From the NCBI GenBank assembly GCA_944320955.1, contig CALUJL010000018.1:1-38399 (forward strand): DNA of 38,399 bases, read 5' to 3'. Source of the DNA: an uncultured Bacteroidaceae bacterium. Lineage in GTDB: Bacteria; Bacteroidota; Bacteroidia; Bacteroidales; Bacteroidaceae. The position numbers and the translations under genes are program-made. This document shows positions 7,843-15,315 of the stretch, piece by piece (position 1 is the stretch's first letter; each line of letters starts with the position of its first letter). Under the pieces are notes generated by a model, which was given only the letters and a program-made list of their open reading frames with translations, ran no database searches and was not told the origin of the DNA.

Positions 7843-8562
7843 TTATGGCTTACCCAGCTTATCAGCTTCCTTTCTCAACTGCTCGGCTTGTTCATTGAGC
7901 AATCTTGCACGCTCCAACGCTTCCGCCTGTTTCTTGCTGCGATATTCAAAATCTATCACAGAATCTGTCAAACTTTGGATGAAATCATTATCCCTCTGCC
8001 AGTTGAATTTGGTTTCCAGTATATCAAGGACTTCTCCGTTTGCCCAACCCTGCATCAGCAAAAAGCGGTATTTCATATCGTTATCCTGTAACTGCTGCAT
8101 CCGTGTAGCCAAACGGATATTCAACCATATGGAAGCGGAACAAAGAACCAGCACTGCCGAAAAAATAAACAATCCCGGACGAATCCAAGAAGTAACCTTG
8201 TTATAAATCCGTTGATAGAACGGCAAGGGGGCAACTTCCTCTTTATCCGTCTTGTAGGAATTCAAGGTATCAACCATTATTTTAAAATTACGATAGATTT
8301 CCAAAGATATTCTCTTGGTGTCCTCGATATGCTGCTGCTGACCTTGCATCCTGTTCCGTACATCGTCAAGCTGACTTTGGATAGTCTGCAACTTCTCCAC
8401 AGGAACAGCCGGGTTACTGTGCAGCCTCGACAATGCCTGTTCAATCGCTCCCAACCGTTCGAGAGTTTCCTCCCGGCTGGCTGGCGTTACCTGCGCTTCC
8501 AGCTTCTCTTTCATTTCTGTTACCATAGAGAGAAGCCCCTCTAAAATCAAGTTGTCTTCCAT
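7843..8562 (-). CDS. Coiled-coil membrane protein of the mobilization operon
   Basis: A 239-residue protein of unknown function, last in the leftward mobilization operon and 4 bp after the relaxase gene. It has an N-terminal coiled coil (about 5-100), one strong transmembrane helix (about 130-149, LFIFSAVLVLCSASIWLNI) and a charged C-terminal coiled coil (about 205-239). Similar proteins follow relaxase genes on Bacteroides mobilizable elements. A role in holding the relaxosome at the membrane is plausible but is inference from position and topology. Confidence 0.7.
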   Translation of the reverse strand: MEDNLILEGLLSMVTEMKEKLEAQVTPASREETLERLGAIEQALSRLHSNPAVPVEKLQTIQSQLDDVRNRMQGQQQHIEDTKRISLEIYRNFKIMVDTLNSYKTDKEEVAPLPFYQRIYNKVTSWIRPGLFIFSAVLVLCSASIWLNIRLATRMQQLQDNDMKYRFLLMQGWANGEVLDILETKFNWQRDNDFIQSLTDSVIDFEYRSKKQAEALERARLLNEQAEQLRKEADKLGKP

Positions 8563-8566
8563 GTCT

Positions 8567-9487
8567 TTACAATTTAAGTTGTTTTTTCTTTTTCTTCTTC
8601 TTTCTCAAATTCAAGTTCGGCTCTTCATCCACCGGAAACGGGGATGCAGAAAACAGACCGAGCGAACCACTTATAAACGAACTTTCAGCATTGCTCCGTG
8701 TGAGTATTTGTTCCCGGATGTGTGCGAAAACTGTTTGCTGTTGACTTTCGGCAACATTCACTCCTGCATCTCCGAAATATCTATCCAGTTTGGAGAAACT
8801 GAAACTGCGGTCTATCTCCGAACCCTTGAACGTGTATTCTCCTTTGAAAAAGGATATGCCCTGTATTTCATCGGTCTGCCCCTTTCGTTTGAACTGGATA
8901 GTGATACCCTTTTCTGCCAAACGGTACTGCAACTGCTGCCAGTTACGGGATTTGCCGATTTCGTTTTTCACAGCCGTGTAAATCTCGTATTTCGACTTGT
9001 CCGGCTCTTTCAACCGATACTGCTTCACCTGCTCTTTCCCCTTGGCGAAATAAAGCCCATGTTTGGCTTTCAGCTTCTTGCATACCTGTTCGTTACGGTA
9101 CATATCGTTCCTGTCCGAAATAGTCTTGCCGTTGTTGTCTATACGGTTGAACACGATATGCACGTGTGGATGCTCCCGGTCTTGATGGCGCACGATGATG
9201 TACTGCGTATCGGTGATTTTCATTTCACGCATATACTCCTGCGCAAGCTGTATCATCTTCTCATCCGTCAGTTTGGGTGCGTCCACCGCCGAATAGCTTA
9301 ACGCAATGTGTCCGACAGGCTTCTTTAAGTCGGGATTCATCCCGGTCTGCATACAGAAGCTGCGGATTATATCGCTCCGGCTCTCGGTCAGAACCCCATC
9401 CGCATGAAGCAAAACCGCCTGCTCCTTGCCAAGCACATAGTTCACACAGCCCTTAAAACCGCTTCCCTTTTTTATTTTTCCAATCAT
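8567..9487 (-). CDS. Relaxase / mobilization nuclease (MOBP type)
   Basis: A 306-residue relaxase that would nick oriT and pilot the strand during transfer. The three-histidine metal site is clear: H101-Q-D-R-E-H-P-H108-V-H110. The catalytic Tyr is probably Y17 (CVNYVLG). The C-terminal third is basic with a poly-lysine run near the end. Its start overlaps the mobC-like gene by 35 bp, which suggests coupled translation. The predicted oriT lies upstream of mobC at 9883-9959. Its nicking site cannot be placed from sequence alone. Confidence 0.9.
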   Translation of the reverse strand: MIGKIKKGSGFKGCVNYVLGKEQAVLLHADGVLTESRSDIIRSFCMQTGMNPDLKKPVGHIALSYSAVDAPKLTDEKMIQLAQEYMREMKITDTQYIIVRHQDREHPHVHIVFNRIDNNGKTISDRNDMYRNEQVCKKLKAKHGLYFAKGKEQVKQYRLKEPDKSKYEIYTAVKNEIGKSRNWQQLQYRLAEKGITIQFKRKGQTDEIQGISFFKGEYTFKGSEIDRSFSFSKLDRYFGDAGVNVAESQQQTVFAHIREQILTRSNAESSFISGSLGLFSASPFPVDEEPNLNLRKKKKKKKQLKL

Positions 9488-9836
9488 CCGACAAATGATT
9501 TATGATTTCAACAATCCTATTTTTGAGCTTCACCAGTTCCACAGCCACCAATGCGAAACCTCCAGCATTTGCCCGATGCGCCAACTGGTTGATGTTATTG
9601 GCTTCTCCTACCAGTTTGCGGATAGCATCTGCATCCTGCCTGTTCAGCCGGGGTATGACCTCTGCCGAAATAACTGCTTGCCGGACATATTCACTGATGC
9701 GCAACCCGGCTTCCCCGGCTCGCTTCCTGATAGCGTAATACTGCAACTCGGTCAGCTTCGTACTGACTACTTTTTTCTGCTTTTCCGTCCGTTTCTTTGC
9801 CGGACGACCGCCCGGCTTGTCCTGTATCTTTTTCAT
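9453..9836 (-). CDS. MobC-like relaxosome accessory protein
   Basis: A 127-residue basic protein with a ribbon-helix-helix start (KVVSTKLTELQYYAIRKRA, about 23-41) and the conserved MobC core (RKLVGEANNINQLAHRANAGG, a motif split over about 72-92). It would bind oriT and help the relaxase open the strands. It overlaps the relaxase start by 35 bp and lies directly beside the hairpin-rich oriT candidate. Confidence 0.85.
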   Translation of the reverse strand: MKKIQDKPGGRPAKKRTEKQKKVVSTKLTELQYYAIRKRAGEAGLRISEYVRQAVISAEVIPRLNRQDADAIRKLVGEANNINQLAHRANAGGFALVAVELVKLKNRIVEIINHLSDDWKNKKGKRF

Positions 9837-9882
9837 GCCTTTTTACTTTTTGATGGTGTCTTAGAAATTGCGACCAACGGGA

Positions 9883-9959
9883 GCGGTTTCCTTTGCGGTA
9901 AGCAAAGCAAGGTGGTTTCGGTCTACCGAAACATAACCTTGCTCTCCCTATGAAACCGC
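9883..9959. other. Candidate origin of transfer (nested hairpins)
   Basis: Between mobC and the primase gene the DNA is packed with inverted repeats. GTTTCGGT/ACCGAAAC (9915-9922 with 9925-9932) is extended by AGCAAGGT/ACCTTGCT (9906-9913 with 9936-9943). An outer pair is GCGGTTTC/GAAACCGC (9883-9890 with 9952-9959). A separate small hairpin is CTTTGC/GCAAAG (9891-9896 with 9902-9907). This matches the position and structure expected of oriT beside mobC and the relaxase. Confidence 0.7.
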
Positions 9960-9982
9960 CAGCCGCTGGCAATCCTGCCGGA

Positions 9983-10948
9983 TTAAATGCCCCTGCCCTT
10001 CTTTTGTCTTGGGGCGGCACGTTGTCCGGTTTTCTGCTTTATTTCCTGCACTTGGCTGGCTGCGTTTTTCTGTTCCTGCTTCCTGCCGCACAAGTAATCG
10101 TTCAAGTCCGAATACCCTCTGTAATTGTGCGAGAAGTCACGCACATGGTAGGAGTATTCCAATTCGATAGCCCGTGTTGCCTTATACCCTGTCTCATCAT
10201 TGTCAAGCATACAGTGGATGCGTTCATATGGGTATAGCACGTCAATGGCTTTCGGCACATTGACAGTCGAGTTAAGAATAACATAGTCCTGCCTGTCAAG
10301 GTCGGGCATGGTCGGACAGTTCTTCATGCGGAGCGTAAGGAAAGAAAGATAATCCATAAAACCCTCAAATACCAAACATTTCTCCCTCGGCTCTCCCTGC
10401 TGCCGTATATGGGTGATGTCTTTCGGGGCAATGCAGCCTTTGAAAAAGGAATTGCGAACCTCGTAACCTCCTGCCATGTTCGGGAACCCGATAGCAAAGA
10501 ACGGCTTCCCGTTATTGGTAAAATGAAGTTCCTTACATTCTCTTTTTGCCAGCTCAATATTGATACCCCGTCCCTGCAAATAACGGAGCAATGCCGGATG
10601 AGTTAAGTCCCGGACTTCCAAATGTTGGAAACTTGGTTCTGTCCTACACTGGGAAAAAGAAAAACTGACTGGGCGAACATTCGGGGTCTGCTCTTCTATC
10701 CTCTTTAAAAGGTAGGGCAGACTGTCGGAAAAGTAAAGTTCCTTTGCCAGGGCGATGATGTTGCCGCCTTTCCCTGCGCCAAAGTCATACCAAAGGTTGC
10801 GGTCTGTATTCACCTTAAAGGACGCTTCGTGTTCCTCTCTCAATGGTGATTTATACCATAAGCCGTTACCCTGCCGCTTGACGGGCGAATAACCTAAACT
10901 ATGCAGATAGTCTGCAATGGGTATTTGTTTCACATCTTCGATGTTCAT
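9983..10948 (-). CDS. Mobile-element DNA primase (CHC2-like / TOPRIM)
   Basis: A 321-residue primase-like protein, as found on NBU-type Bacteroides elements. The N-terminal third resembles the primase CHC2 domain (SPLREEHEASFKVN ... WYDFGAGKGGNIIALAKE) but lacks the zinc-binding Cys/His set. The TOPRIM half has the Glu strand in CLVFEGFMDYLSFL and the acidic LDNDETG motif. It probably primes replication of the excised circle or of the transferred strand. It lies 163 bp after the RepA-like gene, and the spacer holds two GTTTAGTCCG-type elements. Its stop lies next to the oriT region. Confidence 0.85.
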   Translation of the reverse strand: MNIEDVKQIPIADYLHSLGYSPVKRQGNGLWYKSPLREEHEASFKVNTDRNLWYDFGAGKGGNIIALAKELYFSDSLPYLLKRIEEQTPNVRPVSFSFSQCRTEPSFQHLEVRDLTHPALLRYLQGRGINIELAKRECKELHFTNNGKPFFAIGFPNMAGGYEVRNSFFKGCIAPKDITHIRQQGEPREKCLVFEGFMDYLSFLTLRMKNCPTMPDLDRQDYVILNSTVNVPKAIDVLYPYERIHCMLDNDETGYKATRAIELEYSYHVRDFSHNYRGYSDLNDYLCGRKQEQKNAASQVQEIKQKTGQRAAPRQKKGRGI

Positions 10949-10998
10949 AACATTTTCTTTTTGGGGATAAAAAAATAGTTGAAAAGTGCGCCAGTCCT

Positions 10999-11036
10999 GT
11001 TTAGTCCGTCATATATATACCCGTACCATACTAAAC
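10999..11036. repeat. GTTTAGTCCG inverted element, copy C
   Basis: GTTTAGTCCG (10999-11008) and ACTAAAC (11030-11036) flank a centre with TATATATAC (11012-11020). It lies in the spacer between the primase and RepA-like genes, 28 bp from copy D. Confidence 0.6.
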
Positions 11037-11063
11037 CTGCCTGCTGTTGATACCGGGAGACAG

Positions 11064-11100
11064 ACAGTCCGTTCCGCTTATATATACACCCGGACTAAAC
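11064..11100. repeat. GTTTAGTCCG inverted element, copy D
   Basis: The left arm is ACAGTCCG (degenerate) and the right arm is a full CGGACTAAAC (11091-11100). The centre has TATATATAC like copy C. Its right arm is the inverse complement of the left arm of the other copies. Confidence 0.55.
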
Positions 11101-11111
11101 CAAACCGACTT

Positions 11112-12191
11112 TTAATAATGAAAATCGGGATTGTAGCGATAGCCCTTGCCCTCTTTTACAATCATGCGCTTGTTCACAAGGAACTTGTTAAGCGACACAA
11201 GGACATTGCGTCCACGCTCGTAGCCGATACTTGCGTAACCTTGTTTTAATGCCGCTATCACATTGGAATAACCTTGTATAACCTGCTTGCCGAAACCGTT
11301 CTCCAATGCTTCCCGGTGCTGCTGTTCCGTCAGCTCTGTAAGCGGAAAGTTCCTGTCCTGCTTGGGTTGCTGGAATACATAACCGTCCATGACTTCGGGC
11401 AAAGCATTGTCATTGATGCGAAATGCGAACGGGTCAAACTCACGGTCACGTATATGCATCGCCTTTACTTCGCTTATATTGCCGTCCTGCGTGCTTTTCG
11501 TGATTTGCAGGACGGTTTCAGCTTTGTTGTTCAGCTCTGTACCGATATGTCCTCTTGTGTTATCATCCCCCTTGTTCAAATGCAGTACGGTATGGATATG
11601 CAGATTATACCCACTTGACCAGCGCATCAAAAGGTTGATTAGGTCGGTCGATTCGCTCGGACTGTTGATGTCGTACATCAAATCACGGATTCCGTCAATA
11701 ATGAGCAACCCCACATCGGGCATATTCTCTAACATATAGCCAATTATCTGCTTACGTTTGTCGGGGGTCTGCTCCCTTAACACAATGAAAACGAAATCGT
11801 CCACATCTTTATCGGTCGGCAGTCCGGCAAGGCGCAAAATACGTTCCATGACCTTATGGCAATGGAACTTGCTCTGCTCGGTATCAACATAGAGAATTTT
11901 GCGCTTGTTCGGTGGCAGATATGCCGAATACTTCAAAACCTCGTCATTCTTCAATGCAGCCGCAACAATGGCGGAAATGTTGAATGTCTTTTTGCTCTTG
12001 GCTTTGCCTGTTGATGCACTGAAATTGCCCAACGTGCCGATAGTAGAACCGTTCACCCAAAGAATTTCGGGCGGTACTTCATAAGTGTCCGTCACCTTTA
12101 GACGAATGGTTTTCCAAAGGGCTGCAAAATCTTCTTTCGTCATGGCTGTACCTTGTCCGATTTCCTCTTTCGTCTTGTTTTCCATAGCCAT
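11112..12191 (-). CDS. RepA-like AAA-family ATPase / helicase
   Basis: A 359-residue RecA-fold ATPase of the RepA type (hexameric replicative helicase of mobile elements). The P-loop region reads FSASTGKAKSKKT (about 58-70), a lysine-rich variant seen in this Bacteroides family. The Walker B strand is VGLLIIDGIRDL, followed by a helical part and HLNKGDDNTRGHIGTEL. A winged C-terminal part (about 305-355) may bind DNA. The start overlaps the stop of the HTH gene by one base (TAATG), so the two are translationally linked. It probably works with the primase in replication of the excised element. Confidence 0.82.
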   Translation of the reverse strand: MAMENKTKEEIGQGTAMTKEDFAALWKTIRLKVTDTYEVPPEILWVNGSTIGTLGNFSASTGKAKSKKTFNISAIVAAALKNDEVLKYSAYLPPNKRKILYVDTEQSKFHCHKVMERILRLAGLPTDKDVDDFVFIVLREQTPDKRKQIIGYMLENMPDVGLLIIDGIRDLMYDINSPSESTDLINLLMRWSSGYNLHIHTVLHLNKGDDNTRGHIGTELNNKAETVLQITKSTQDGNISEVKAMHIRDREFDPFAFRINDNALPEVMDGYVFQQPKQDRNFPLTELTEQQHREALENGFGKQVIQGYSNVIAALKQGYASIGYERGRNVLVSLNKFLVNKRMIVKEGKGYRYNPDFHY

Positions 12192-12478
12192 TATTTCTTT
12201 AGAGGACGGTTAAGGATATACTTCTGCGCTTCCTGCTCTATCTGCGCCTGCGTCTTCACCGGGTTCTGACGCAACCATGCTTCCAGCTCAGCCTTTTCAA
12301 AATAAAGCATTTTGCCTTGCGGCTTGTAATGGGGTATCAAGTTACCCGAAGTCAGCTTGTACAGGTAACTTTTAGAAAGGTTCAAGAACCTGCTCGCTTC
12401 ATCGAAGCTAAGCACGTTCTTTGAAAGGAACAACATCTTTTCGAGTTCGGAAACTCTTAACTCCAAGTCTTTTTCCAT
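12191..12478 (-). CDS. Helix-turn-helix protein (excisionase-like)
   Basis: A 95-residue protein with an HTH_17/MerR-like domain (about 20-66: VLSFDEASRFLNLSKSYLYK followed by a GKMLYF wing). This layout is shared by excisionases and small regulators of Bacteroides elements. It is first in the run HTH - repA - primase - mob, so it may be the directionality factor, a regulator of the operon, or both. A TAACTTTG box (minus strand, 12551-12544) and a GGTGCGCACC palindrome (12511-12520) lie upstream. Confidence 0.8.
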   Translation of the reverse strand: MEKDLELRVSELEKMLFLSKNVLSFDEASRFLNLSKSYLYKLTSGNLIPHYKPQGKMLYFEKAELEAWLRQNPVKTQAQIEQEAQKYILNRPLKK

Positions 12479-12510
12479 ATCGTTTGGGATTTTAGGTGAA
12501 ACAATATGAA

Positions 12511-12520
12511 GGTGCGCACC
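12511..12520. promoter_or_regulatory. GGTGCGCACC palindrome before the HTH gene
   Basis: A perfect 10-bp palindrome lies between the predicted -7 box (12551-12544) and the HTH start codon. It could be an operator for the HTH protein; there is no further support. Confidence 0.3.
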
Positions 12521-12603
12521 CTCGTCTTTTGTGTTAACGGGGGCAAAGTTAAGAGGTTGAAAATGAAGTCTAATTGACCTTTGTTTGAGCGTTCAATCTA
12601 TGC

Positions 12604-13518
12604 TCAACCTTTTTGCAGTTGTTTGATGTATTTGTCTATGATTTCATATCCTTTCGGATAGATGTTCTTCGCCTGGTCTGTCGCACTCGACAAGTCAGTA
12701 CGTGTAAGCGGTTCTCCTTTTATCTTCTTCAATATCAACTTGTTGTTTGCTATAACTGACTGCCACTCATAAACGATGTAGTTATAACAGCTGAGTTGCA
12801 TCATTAGATAAGCCAACAGACGGGTATTATTAACTTTCAATACACCATCCAACTTACAGTTGAAAAAATCGGTAAGTATTTTGGTGCTGACAGTAGTAGT
12901 AAACATATTCGCTTCGTTCACACATTCAGTCAGAAGTTTGATTTCATTGGCTTTCAAAGTGGATTTGAAGGGATTGCTTTTACCCACAATCTTGGCTGGA
13001 GTGGTTTCTACACTTTCATCTTTTTCTTTTGGCAAGACTTGTTCTTGTTCTTGGGAGGCAATAGAATCTGTATAGTATTTGCTTTCCTGTTCTTGCAGAA
13101 AGTACAAATACTTGGAAAGTACCACAAGGCTAACGATGATAGAAAAATAGGGAAGCCGCTCATCATAGCAAGACGGTTCATGCAAATATGCGTCCATATC
13201 AAAATCAGAACAGCGGAAAGCGATGTACTTTTTCCTCTCATTAGAGTTCAAGTCCTCAAAATAACCGCTTTCCCACAAAAAATCGGGAACATCCATATCC
13301 TGTACAATGTCACGCACGACACGGTATTTTTGCTGAATGGCTACTATATTTTCGGTAACACGGAAAATTTCCTGCCGCAAATAATCCTTTAGCTGAGCCT
13401 GTGTCAGATATTCACGCTTTAAAAATAGTGCATCAACTTTAGTTTTATAGTCATGCGCTACGCAACTATCTAATATCTTCTGTATCTCTCTGAAATTGGT
13501 TTCTATATGATTTTCCAT
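12604..13518 (-). CDS. Hypothetical protein of the mobile element
   Basis: A 304-residue protein that I do not recognise. The N-terminal ~110 residues are helical and charged. Residues about 123-141 (YFSIIVSLVVLSKYLYFL) are hydrophobic enough for one membrane segment, though they may equally be a buried helix. A low-complexity acidic linker (about 142-175) precedes a second helical domain (about 185-300). It lies at the right end of the element upstream of the HTH/repA/primase run, separated by 125 bp. A TATATTTG box on the minus strand (13557-13550) may drive it. Position suggests an element maintenance or regulatory role, nothing firmer. Confidence 0.75.
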   Translation of the reverse strand: MENHIETNFREIQKILDSCVAHDYKTKVDALFLKREYLTQAQLKDYLRQEIFRVTENIVAIQQKYRVVRDIVQDMDVPDFLWESGYFEDLNSNERKKYIAFRCSDFDMDAYLHEPSCYDERLPYFSIIVSLVVLSKYLYFLQEQESKYYTDSIASQEQEQVLPKEKDESVETTPAKIVGKSNPFKSTLKANEIKLLTECVNEANMFTTTVSTKILTDFFNCKLDGVLKVNNTRLLAYLMMQLSCYNYIVYEWQSVIANNKLILKKIKGEPLTRTDLSSATDQAKNIYPKGYEIIDKYIKQLQKG

Positions 13519-13717
13519 AACTGTACCTTTATAAATTTGTTCTCAGATACAAATATAAGGTGGAAATCGCATTTTCCGAGAAAACATTAGCAAGAATAAG
13601 ACAGAAAAGAACGCATAAGAGTTAAGAAATCATAAAGATGAAAGAATAAAAACCACAAAAGTACACTCTATTCTTGTTTTTGTCGCTCAGTACACATTTA
13701 GTACGCCTTATATAAAG
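13519..13717. other. Right-end spacer of the element
   Basis: This AT-rich DNA without an ORF probably contains the promoter of the leftward gene and the element's right junction. AGTACACT at 13660-13667 also occurs at 133-140 near the left end, but eight bases are too few to call attachment sites. Confidence 0.3.
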
Positions 13718-13755
13718 AATAAACCCTGATAATCAGTCGATTATCAGGGTTTATT
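13718..13755 (-). terminator. Terminator hairpin after tRNA-Leu
   Basis: Two perfect 17-nt arms (13718-13734 and 13739-13755) with a 4-nt loop lie directly after the tRNA 3' end. The stem is A/T-rich at its base. It could end transcription in both directions, insulating the tRNA from the element. Confidence 0.7.
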
Positions 13756-13757
13756 AG

Positions 13758-13839
13758 TACCCAGACCCGGGATCGAACCGGGATGGGTTGCCCCACTGGT
13801 GTTTGAGACCAGCGCGTCTACCGATTCCGCCATCTGGGC
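13758..13839 (-). tRNA. tRNA-Leu (anticodon CAA)
   Basis: A complete class II tRNA of 82 nt without encoded CCA. The acceptor arm is GCCCAGA/TCTGGGT with discriminator A. The anticodon stem is CTGGT/ACCAG with loop CTCAAAC (anticodon CAA, reading UUG). A long variable arm and a CCCGG-TTCGATC-CCGGG T arm follow. It has no truncation. The mobile element lies on its 3' side. Confidence 0.93.
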
Positions 13840-13861
13840 ATTCGATTATCAAAATGCGGGG

Positions 13862-13869
13862 CAAAGGTA
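13862..13869 (-). promoter_or_regulatory. -7 box of tRNA-Leu
   Basis: TACCTTTG on the minus strand begins about 30 nt before the tRNA 5' end. A TTTG at 13897-13894 is 24 nt upstream, longer than the usual spacing. Confidence 0.45.
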
Positions 13870-14013
13870 AGTGTTCCGGGCGAATGTTGCAAGCAAATCA
13901 AGAAAAAACCGCCCATTTATTACTTTTTCAGGAGCCGGGCGGCGCAGGAAAGCGAAAGAATCGCTATATTCGCTTATCAAAACCGGAGGCGCCGACACGG
14001 ACAAGGGGAAAGG

Positions 14014-14118
14014 CTTCCGAGAAAAAGGAAACCCTGCCAAAGAAAAGGTGCAGGACTTTTTCCGAAAAGCGGAAGGACTTTTCGCGGAAAGCCCCGTATC
14101 TTTCCCGAAAAAGGTGAG
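14014..14118 (+). repeat. 22-bp repeat array R1 (upstream of manC)
   Basis: Units such as AAAAGCGGAAGGACTTTTCG (22-nt period; 14042-14105) share the AAAAGnnnnnnnACTTTT frame with arrays at 17.5, 21.2, 25.3 and 28.1 kb. The last unit contains TATCTTTC, near a -7 box. Confidence 0.6.
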
Positions 14119-14151
14119 GCGCGCATCAGGATAAACCGAAGAGGATAGGAA

Positions 14152-15288
14152 ATGAAAACACACAACCAGCCCGAAAATATGGAAGCGAATTCATCGAGTC
14201 ATTCCTACTGTGTCATACTCTGCGGAGGGCGGGGCAACCGCTTGTGGCCCCTCAGCCGCGAAGCCAAGCCCAAGCAATTCCAGGACTTCCTTGGGACAGG
14301 CGCCTCCCAGCTGCAGCAGACCTACCGGCGCTTCCGTGCCGTCTTCCCCGAGGAGCGCATCCTGATAGCCACCAACCAGGCCTACCGCCCGCTCGTCGAG
14401 GAGCAACTGCCCGACCTGCCCGCCGGCAACATCCTCGGCGAACCCGCCCTGTACGACACGGCCCCCGTCTTCATGCGCACGGCCTGCCACATTGCGGCCA
14501 AAGACCCGGAGGCCGTAGTCCTCTTCACCCCCTGCGACCACTACATCGTAGGCGAAAACGAATTCCTCTCCCACGTCCTCAGCTGCCTCGACTTCGCCCT
14601 CCGCAAAGAAGAGCTCATCACGCTGGGCATACACCCCACCCGCGCCGAGACGGCCTACGGCTATATCCAGCTGGCCGACGAGGAAGAAGAAGGGAAGTTC
14701 CGCCGCATCAAAGCCTTTACCGAGAAGCCCGAGGAAGAACTGGCCCGCGTATTCATCGAGAGCGGCGAGTTTTACTGGAATTCCGGCCTCATCTTCGGAC
14801 GCGCCGAGCGCTTTATCGAAGAGATCAAGCACCATCTGCCCGAAGTGGCCTCCGTCTTCCTGCCCGCGCGGGAGAAAAACCTCTTCGGCACGGCTGAAGA
14901 ACAGGAATACGTGGACAAATATTACTCCTACCTGCCGCGCGTATCCTTCGAATACGGCGTCATGGAGAAAATCTCCAACGCCTACATCCTCCCCACCTCC
15001 GACTTTGTCTGGACCGACATAGGCACCTGGACCGCCCTCTACGAACTTGCGCCCAAAGACCCGCAAGGCAACGCCGCCCTCGCCGGCTGCAAGATTATCA
15101 GCCGCGAAGCCCGAGAAAACCTGGTGGCCCTGCCCGAGGGAAAACTGGCCGTGCTGAAAGGGCTCGAAGGCTATCTCGTGGCCGAAGCCGACGGCGTAAT
15201 CCTCATCTGCAAGCGCGACGACCGGCAAAGCCTGCGCAGCCTGCAGGGAGCCGTCATGGCACTGGACGACGGCGAACGCTACCAATAA
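14152..15288 (+). CDS. manC: Mannose-1-phosphate guanylyltransferase
   Basis: A 378-residue enzyme making GDP-mannose from mannose-1-phosphate and GTP, for glycan and O-antigen-type synthesis. The nucleotide-binding signature is clear: ILCGGRGNRLWPLSR then PKQF (about 24-46). Later family motifs include TEKP, WNSGLIFG and FEYGVMEK. It ends after the nucleotidyltransferase and short beta domain, so it is the single-function form without a phosphomannose isomerase domain. An alternative start at M10 is possible. queA follows 27 bp later in the same direction. The 22-bp array R1 is directly upstream. Confidence 0.92.
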   Translation: MKTHNQPENMEANSSSHSYCVILCGGRGNRLWPLSREAKPKQFQDFLGTGASQLQQTYRRFRAVFPEERILIATNQAYRPLVEEQLPDLPAGNILGEPALYDTAPVFMRTACHIAAKDPEAVVLFTPCDHYIVGENEFLSHVLSCLDFALRKEELITLGIHPTRAETAYGYIQLADEEEEGKFRRIKAFTEKPEEELARVFIESGEFYWNSGLIFGRAERFIEEIKHHLPEVASVFLPAREKNLFGTAEEQEYVDKYYSYLPRVSFEYGVMEKISNAYILPTSDFVWTDIGTWTALYELAPKDPQGNAALAGCKIISREARENLVALPEGKLAVLKGLEGYLVAEADGVILICKRDDRQSLRSLQGAVMALDDGERYQ

Positions 15289-15315
15289 CGGGAAAGCTCC
15301 CACAAGACCCATCCG

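Larger units (their letters stand above)
1..13757. mobile_element. Integrative mobilizable element (ends not resolved)
   Basis: An AT-richer block carries a tyrosine integrase at its left, cargo in the middle, and a leftward replication/mobilization set (HTH protein, RepA-like ATPase, primase, MobC, MOBP relaxase) at its right. No conjugation (Tra) genes or coupling protein are visible, so it would need transfer machinery from a helper element. It stops next to the 3' end of an intact tRNA-Leu, a common target for such integrases, and GC rises sharply beyond it. I found no copy of the tRNA 3' end in bases 1-253, so the left junction is either outside the window or unrelated to the tRNA. The stated limits are therefore only the range in which element-like sequence is seen. 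Confidence 0.75.
13840..14151. other. Spacer: tRNA promoter and repeat array
   Basis: No gene is supported here. The left part holds a likely tRNA-Leu promoter on the minus strand (TACCTTTG, 13869-13862). The right part (14014-14118) is a degenerate 22-bp repeat array that runs up to the manC leader. Short ORFs crossing it in several frames are products of the repeat composition. Confidence 0.5.

Noticed and set aside
133-13667. AGTACACT at 133-140 and 13660-13667 as attachment-site direct repeats
   Set aside because: Only eight bases match, flanks differ, and such a match is expected by chance.
13788-14163. Several 60-110 codon ORFs between tRNA-Leu and manC
   Set aside because: They read through the tRNA and the repeat array in multiple frames and have the biased composition of the repeats.
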